From positions 1-8,291 of the forward strand of contig JAUZEX010000875.1 in assembly GCA_030838815.1 (NCBI GenBank): a DNA stretch of 8,291 bases, read 5' to 3'. The DNA comes from Actinomycetota bacterium. Its GTDB lineage: Bacteria > Actinomycetota > Acidimicrobiia > IMCC26256 > BP-133. The notes under the pieces are model-generated. The model was not told the DNA's origin and did no database searches. It saw nothing but the letters and a program-made list of their open reading frames with translations. Below are positions 5,119-8,291 of the stretch, in pieces. A program made the position numbers and the translations under genes. Each line of letters opens with the position of its first letter. The first letter of the stretch is position 1.

Positions 5119-5340
5119 GTGATTCCCACCGCGATCTTCGCCGGCTTCGTGATCGGCCTTTGGTGCCGCTGGTGGGCGGTTATCGTTGTGGCTGTCGGTT
5201 GGTCGATCGTCGTCGCCGTCATGGAACCGGCTGCCGCACCGGCGGCCGCTGCTCTGGGGGCAGCCAACGGTGCGGTCGGCCTTTTGCCCGCCCTGGCGCT
5301 GCGACGGGCGAGGCGCTCGCTTACCAAGGCATCGGGTTAG
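5119..5340 (+). CDS. Small integral membrane protein (73 aa), hypothetical
   Basis: From GTG 5119 it reads MIPTAIFAGFVIGLWCRWWA, then VIVVAVGWSIVVAVMEPAAA, a Gly/Ala-rich helix to about residue 60 and a basic tail RRARRSLTKASG. Two or three membrane helices are visible (about 3-16, 19-35 and 40-60); Arg17 and the Arg-rich C-terminus would sit on the cytoplasmic side. The frame is open to 5059, but the upstream part covers the repeat copy and the candidate -10 box, which favours GTG 5119. The function is unknown; no residues suggest transport or catalysis. It is followed 33 bases later by another small membrane-protein gene in the same direction, possibly co-transcribed. Confidence 0.62.
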   Translation: MIPTAIFAGFVIGLWCRWWAVIVVAVGWSIVVAVMEPAAAPAAAALGAANGAVGLLPALALRRARRSLTKASG

Positions 5341-5373
5341 CGCACCCGTGCAACTTGCGATCGTTGGTTGTCG

Positions 5374-5640
5374 ATGACGAACGGCCAGAGGACCATCGTG
5401 ATGGTGGTGATGCGAGCGGTGGTCGCTCTGTGCGCCGGGCTCGTCGTCCTCGTGGCAGTGGCGACGTTCGCCAGACCGGAACCCGGGCCGTGCTACGACA
5501 CGAAGGGCCAGGGGAAACAAACGCTGGCGCTCTGTAGCCCTCTGGCGGACACCCGGCTGGTACTGACGAGCGCCGCGGCCGCAACCCTCCTGACTTGGGT
5601 GGGCAGCGGCATGCTGCAAAGGCGCCTCGTGCACGTATAG
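5374..5640 (+). CDS. Small membrane protein with two TM helices and a Cys pair (88 aa), hypothetical
   Basis: MTNGQRTIVMVVMRAVVALC begins a hydrophobic helix (about residues 8-31); a polar loop of roughly 30 residues carries two Cys (PGPCYDT and LALCSP), then a second helix (about 62-80, LTSAAAATLLTWVGSGML) and a basic tail QRRLVHV. The loop between helices, with Cys that could pair, would lie outside the cell. ATG 5374 is one option, with an in-frame TTG two codons earlier; neither has a clear ribosome binding site. Its last 148 bases overlap the 3' end of the convergent minus-strand membrane-protein frame. Function unknown. Confidence 0.55.
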   Translation: MTNGQRTIVMVVMRAVVALCAGLVVLVAVATFARPEPGPCYDTKGQGKQTLALCSPLADTRLVLTSAAAATLLTWVGSGMLQRRLVHV

Positions 5641-6155
5641 GTGTCGATCCAGGACGGTCGGCCATCACCCCGCGATCGGAGTTGACGCCAGCCTTCAGGG
5701 GGTGACTCGTCGTCCCATGGGTAGCGGTCCCGCACGATCGGATCGGGCGGCCGGGTGGGCTTCCGGAAGTGGCGGATCACCAGCACGAGGATCGCCACGC
5801 CGACGAAAAAGGAAGAGCCGCCAAGGAGGATCCCCTGGGCACCGTCGGTCACCATCGCCCGGAGGCCTCCCACAGTGAACGCGCAGAGGAAGGCGAAGCC
5901 GATGAACCAGAGCCGGTTGTCCCAGCTCCACTCAATCGCCAACCGGTCCGGCGCCCGATAGTTCCGCACCGTCCACGCCGTCCCGGCCACGACGGCCGGC
6001 ACGACCGCGGCGAGGGCGACGGGCCAGAGCCAAACGAACCCGAAGTGGTCCGCCAGGCCGCCAAGGGCAACGGCAAGCGCCCCCGCCGAAAAGGTGAGGA
6101 TCCGGAGGGCATCCGTCGGGGCCTCGCCGACAAGCTGGCGGATTCGTCGCACCAC
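5493..6155 (-). CDS. Four-TM integral membrane protein, hypothetical (up to 220 aa)
   Basis: Four hydrophobic helices are clear: about residues 17-35, 40-63, 82-102 and 107-127, with basic residues following TM2 and TM4 (HFRKPTRPPDP). The region from 132 to about 155 (IVRDRYPWDDESPPEGWRQL) looks like a normal cytoplasmic tail. Beyond about residue 160 the sequence (TCTRRLCSMPLPTQ...) looks random and runs opposite the plus-strand gene, with the first stop only at 5493-5495. The functional protein may therefore end earlier if a base is missing near 5650-5690, or it may carry a read-through tail. The start is a GTG GTG pair at 6155/6152. A fine AGGAGGG at 6169-6175 is better spaced for an ATG at 6163 in a different frame, so the start deserves checking. 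No family is recognised. Confidence 0.65.
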   Translation of the reverse strand: MVRRIRQLVGEAPTDALRILTFSAGALAVALGGLADHFGFVWLWPVALAAVVPAVVAGTAWTVRNYRAPDRLAIEWSWDNRLWFIGFAFLCAFTVGGLRAMVTDGAQGILLGGSSFFVGVAILVLVIRHFRKPTRPPDPIVRDRYPWDDESPPEGWRQLRSRGDGRPSWIDTYTCTRRLCSMPLPTQVRRVAAAALVSTSRVSARGLQSASVCFPWPFVS

Positions 6156-6250
6156 CTCACCATGATGCGCCCTCCTGTGGCGGCGTGGGGCCGTTGAGGA
6201 AGTGCGATCTCGGACGAGCCCGCGTCTGGCCTCGGCCGCTTGGCCGGTGC

Positions 6251-7051
6251 TCAGTTGAACGACCAGGTGGTCGTTCCGCTGCCTTCCTGCGGATCGGAAC
6301 CGTCGCAGGCGGTGGACCGGACCGTGACGGTCACGATGTAGCTGCCGGGGTCCGGGTAGTAGTGCTCAGTTGACGGGGCCGGGGTGCCGTCGATGGCGAC
6401 CAGCGGGTGGGTGGTGTCCGAAGGCAGGGACACGTAGTTCCCGGCTGGCCAGCCGGATGGCGGCATCGCTTTGCAGGGGAACGGGTTGTAGTCGTAGGTG
6501 GTCAGTGGCCCTCCGTCGCCCCAGTCGACGACGAACTGGCGGATCCACCCGTCGTCGTCCTGAGCGCCGATGAAGAGCGGCAGGTAATGCAGGTCGCCGG
6601 GATGGTCGACGGACTTGTAGTTCCCGAGCGTCTTGAGCACCGGTAGGGCCGGCCCCTGCTCGGACCCTGGTCCGGTCGTGGTGGTCACGGCCGGGGCAGT
6701 AGTGGTCGTCGGAAGCAGCGTCGTCGTGGTCCCCGCCGGCCGGGCTCTGACCGTTGAGGACGTCGATGCGACCCCGGTCGTCGTTGACGATGATGCGACC
6801 CCGGTCGTGCTTGACGTCGCCGGCACCTCGGTCATCGTGGCCCCTCCACCAGCCGCGGCCGCCGGCGGAGCAGACAACGGCAACCCCCCGGTCCCACCGG
6901 TCGCGACCCGCTCGACGGTGTCCGACCCGCCCCCGCCGCACGCCACAGCGGTGATGGCCAGGACCATCACCGTCGCCACCAGAACCATCCAGCCGACAGC
7001 GCCCTGCCGGCAACTGGGCGATCCTTCCGAAACGGTGACGACCTTGTCCAC
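6251..7051 (-). CDS. Lipoprotein with Thr-rich linker and PKD-like domain (266 aa)
   Basis: Start GTG 7051 follows GGAGGTGAA, a strong ribosome binding site. A hydrophobic signal at about 20-37 ends in AVAC with Cys38 followed by GGGGS, a plausible although weak lipobox (Ala rather than Leu at -3), so the protein is probably a lipid-anchored exported protein. Residues about 72-128 are a Ser/Thr-rich linker with four-Thr runs and an internal 9-residue duplication. The C-terminal part (about 136-266) contains WGDG (177-180), a polar loop with PFPCKAMPPSGWPAG, then HYYPDPGSYIVTVTV and TTTWSFN at the end: the WGDG...Y.DPG.Y.V...V pattern of a PKD/Ig-like beta sandwich, here with a long insertion. 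Two Cys (one in the insertion, one in TACDGSD) might pair. Such domains usually mediate protein or carbohydrate contacts outside the cell; the ligand is unknown. Its architecture parallels the surface protein at 3766-4905. Confidence 0.85.
   Translation of the reverse strand: MDKVVTVSEGSPSCRQGAVGWMVLVATVMVLAITAVACGGGGSDTVERVATGGTGGLPLSAPPAAAAGGGATMTEVPATSSTTGVASSSTTTGVASTSSTVRARPAGTTTTLLPTTTTAPAVTTTTGPGSEQGPALPVLKTLGNYKSVDHPGDLHYLPLFIGAQDDDGWIRQFVVDWGDGGPLTTYDYNPFPCKAMPPSGWPAGNYVSLPSDTTHPLVAIDGTPAPSTEHYYPDPGSYIVTVTVRSTACDGSDPQEGSGTTTWSFN
6759..6812. repeat. Two tandem 27-bp units inside the lipoprotein linker
   Basis: Unit 1 (6759-6785) and unit 2 (6786-6812) share GATGCGACCCCGGTCGT and a TTGACG/GTTGACG junction, and encode two 9-residue blocks around TTGVASS. 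As the unit is a multiple of three, copy-number change would keep the frame. It marks linker growth by slippage or recombination. Confidence 0.7.
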
Positions 7052-7418
7052 TTCACCTCCAACAAAAGGGAAATCTGCGGCCCGAATACGCGCCGAAGGG
7101 CGAACCGGCGGCTGTTCGGAGTGTGCGGCCCAGCTGCCCTGCTGTCACTAACGAAGCTCACGTCGATGCACGGAACGGGCAGAATCGCGCCGTCCGCACC
7201 CCTCACCGCTACCCAGATCCGTCGCTCGGTCGAAGCCTTAGTCACTCCGATCTGCCCCGGCTGCCGCGACGTCGGGAGGTGGACGAGATCGACGACCTCG
7301 TGCGATTCGCCACTGCGGGATGTGCCTGATGGAGAGTGTCCCCGTGACGCGGCGGGTCCGCTCGTAGCGTCGAGGGCATCTGGCGGGCTGGCTCTTGAAG
7401 TGCCTGCCCACCTTTTGG

Positions 7419-7460
7419 AGTGCCGGTACTTCTCGGGTCGGGATCGGAGGATCCGACGAG
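7419..7460 (+). repeat. Dispersed repeat, long copy R7
   Basis: AGTGCCGGTACTTCTCGGGT followed by CGG, CGGAGGATCC and GACGAG. It is the partner of R2 (2684-2731). It ends just before the candidate -10 box of the acetyltransferase gene, so it may be part of a promoter region. Confidence 0.6.
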
Positions 7461-7463
7461 ATC

Positions 7464-7469
7464 TAGCAT
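7464..7469 (+). promoter_or_regulatory. Candidate -10 box of the acetyltransferase gene
   Basis: TAGCAT matches the TANNNT pattern and would place the transcription start at about 7476-7479, at or next to the GTG at 7479. No convincing -35 is seen; the repeat R7 occupies that region. Confidence 0.45.
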
Positions 7470-7478
7470 TGCCGCCAG

Positions 7479-8030
7479 GTGAGGCACATGTGGATTCGTG
7501 AGTGCGCTGCCAGCGACATCGAGGCCTTGGAGCGGCACATGCCGACGCGGCCCAGCCAGGTGCATGCTGAGCATTTCGCCCAACAGCAGGTTGGGCTATG
7601 GACGTACCTGATCGCCTGGGACGACTCGGTTCCGGTGGGTGTGTGCGTCATCCGGTGGGGTGGCTGGGCAGAGCGAGAAGCCCTCGAGGCATATCCGGAC
7701 TGTCCCGTGATCACGAACCTCCAGGTGCACCCAGCACGGCGCGGTGGCGGCGTCGGGACCGCACTCATCGAGTCCGCCGAGAAAGAGGCCGACGCCCGGG
7801 GACTTCACCGGATCGGAGTTGGCGTGGCCGACGACAACCCGCGGGCGGCGAAGCTCTACGCACGATTGGGCTACGCCGACACCGGCCTGCGAACTAACTC
7901 TCGCTACATGTACCCCGATGACGCTGGGGTCCCCCGCGAGATCGTCGAACACGACATCCTCCTCGTGAAGGATCTCGAGGTCGTCTCGTCGGCGGAGGGG
8001 ATCGACGGCGCCTCGGGCGGGCGCTGTTGA
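7479..8030 (+). CDS. GNAT-family N-acetyltransferase (183 aa)
   Basis: A Gcn5-related N-acetyltransferase, which transfers acetyl from acetyl-CoA to an amine. The N-terminal part (IRECAASDIEALERHMPTRP) is the usual opening strand and helix; WTYLIAWDDSVPVGVCVIRW forms the central strands. Motif A is VITNLQVHPARRGGGVGTAL (about 77-96), with R88-G-G-G-V-G93 as the acetyl-CoA pyrophosphate loop. Motif B is DDNPRAAKLYARLGY (about 118-132), with Tyr127 at the usual general-acid position. The last 25 residues are a variable tail. The substrate cannot be told; an antibiotic, polyamine or protein N-terminus are all possible. Start GTG 7479 fits a near-leaderless message from TAGCAT; ATG 7488, preceded by AGGTGAG, is an equally good alternative that shortens the protein by three residues. 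The stop TGA overlaps repeat copy R8. Confidence 0.92.
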   Translation: MRHMWIRECAASDIEALERHMPTRPSQVHAEHFAQQQVGLWTYLIAWDDSVPVGVCVIRWGGWAEREALEAYPDCPVITNLQVHPARRGGGVGTALIESAEKEADARGLHRIGVGVADDNPRAAKLYARLGYADTGLRTNSRYMYPDDAGVPREIVEHDILLVKDLEVVSSAEGIDGASGGRC

Positions 8031-8053
8031 AAGTGCCGCTCTCTCTCGGGTGC
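8030..8053 (+). repeat. Dispersed AGTGCCG repeat, copy R8
   Basis: AAAGTGCCGCTCTCTCTCGG followed by GTGC, starting on the last base of the acetyltransferase stop codon. It aligns base for base with R1 over AAAGTGCCG and the CTCGGG block. Confidence 0.45.
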
Positions 8054-8071
8054 GGCGGGCTGACGCGGCAC
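8033..8071. terminator. Inverted repeat in the convergent gap, possible terminator
   Basis: GTGCCGC at 8033-8039 can pair with GCGGCAC at 8065-8071 across a 25-base loop that is itself GC-rich. It lies between two convergent genes, where a shared terminator would be expected. There is no T-run and the loop is long, so the call is weak; the left arm is part of repeat copy R8. Confidence 0.25.
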
Positions 8072-8177
8072 CTCGAACCGCTCGGTATCGCACCGTCGGG
8101 GGCTCCGGGCCTAACGACTCGGTATCCAGATACGACCCGGAGCGGTCATGCCTTTCAGTTCTCGGCAACGACGCAGG

Positions 8178-8291
8178 TCAGCCGAAGAAGGCTCGCAGCT
8201 CACGTGCGACACCTTCAGGTGCTTCCTCCGGAAGAAAGTGGCCACTGTCGGCGATTGCTTGGCCCCGCACGTCGTGCGCGTGGCGCTGCCA
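8178..8291 (-). CDS. Alpha/beta hydrolase, C-terminal 37 residues (partial)
   Basis: The window ends inside this minus-strand gene. The visible part reads WQRHAHDVRGQAIADSGHFL, then PEEAPEGVARELRAFFG, with TGA at 8178-8180. The W...A.DVRG...GHFLPEEAPE.VA.EL..FF pattern is the end of alpha/beta-hydrolase-fold enzymes (epoxide hydrolase, haloalkane or fluoroacetate dehalogenase-like group); the His of SGHF is the catalytic base of the triad. The nucleophile and acid lie outside the window, so the exact reaction cannot be named. It is convergent with the acetyltransferase gene, 147 bases away. Confidence 0.88.
   Translation of the reverse strand, partial: WQRHAHDVRGQAIADSGHFLPEEAPEGVARELRAFFG

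Larger units (their letters stand above)
7052..7478. other. Divergent intergenic region (427 bp) between lipoprotein and acetyltransferase genes
   Basis: The region contains the ribosome binding site of the lipoprotein gene at its left edge, a GAAGTGCC half-copy at 7397-7404, the long repeat copy R7 (7419-7460) and a TAGCAT -10 box. Open frames on both strands here look random, although one plus-strand frame ends EVDEIDDLVRFATAGCA at a stop at about 7329 and might be a relic. Confidence 0.55.

Noticed and set aside
6247..6373. A 12-bp direct repeat GTGCTCAGTTGA at 6247 and 6362
   Set aside because: One or two exact 12-base matches are expected by chance in a window of this size, and the two copies lie in different frames of the lipoprotein gene.
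6967..7245. Minus-strand frame MTKASTERRIWVAVRG... overlapping the lipoprotein start
   Set aside because: It contains the lipoprotein ribosome binding site and start in another frame, and shows no recognisable fold.
7121..7501. Plus-strand frame with a CPGC motif, considered as a zinc-ribbon protein
   Set aside because: There is only one CxxC pair, no start signal, and it runs through the repeat and promoter of the acetyltransferase.
817..8112. The dispersed motif as integron attC sites
   Set aside because: No GTTRRRY/RYYYAAC core pairs flank the copies, apart from a lone GCCTAAC near 8110, and no integrase gene is visible.
8149..8291. A plus-strand frame starting MPFSSRQRRRSAEE, open to the window end
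   Set aside because: The opposite strand encodes a recognisable alpha/beta hydrolase C-terminus with its catalytic His.
1..8291. CRISPR array, rRNA or tRNA genes
   Set aside because: No regularly spaced direct repeats and no tRNA arm or rRNA signatures were seen on either strand by eye.

Overview
The window is high-GC DNA with actinobacterial-style codon use. Two secreted or surface proteins with long Thr/Ser-rich linkers, one of them with six 'GYW...G.V..FGDA' type repeats, point to an actinobacterium, most likely class Acidimicrobiia, where such proteins are common. That placement is inference; no rRNA or other marker gene is present.

Layout. (1) 1-343 is the right end of an IS21-family insertion sequence: the 3' part of istB, carrying a one-base frameshift, and two copies of the terminal repeat ending in CA. 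The IS end appears to cut off a small minus-strand reading frame. (2) 553-813 is a small hypothetical protein. (3) 880-2576 is a classic divergent regulator/enzyme pair: a TetR-family repressor (minus strand) broken by a one-base frameshift, and an intact short-chain dehydrogenase (plus strand). Between them lie two near-identical palindromic operators, AACCGGAGG-N2-CCTCCGGTT, centred 32 bp apart, and a degenerate third. The first fills the spacer between plausible -35 and -10 boxes of the dehydrogenase promoter. (4) 2577-3765 is sparse and holds a one-TM protein and a compact 69-aa soluble protein. (5) 3766-4905 is a membrane-anchored, Thr-rich-linker, six-repeat (propeller-like) surface protein. 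(6) 5119-5640 holds two small membrane proteins on the plus strand, the second overlapping tail-to-tail a four-TM protein on the minus strand (5493-6155). (7) 6251-7051 is a minus-strand lipoprotein with a Thr-rich linker and a PKD-like domain. (8) 7479-8030 is a GNAT acetyltransferase, and 8178-8291 is the C-terminus of a minus-strand alpha/beta hydrolase.

Most of these genes do not form one pathway; only the TetR/SDR pair is a clear functional unit. The least explained signal is a short motif, (A/G)A(A/G)AGTGCCG(T/C)T followed by a CTCGGGTCGG-like stretch. It recurs on the plus strand in intergenic positions, often directly after stop codons. Two copies (2684-2731 and 7419-7460) are alike over about 40 bases. 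Both broken genes lack exactly one base at a homopolymer run, so sequencing error must be excluded before calling them true pseudogenes.
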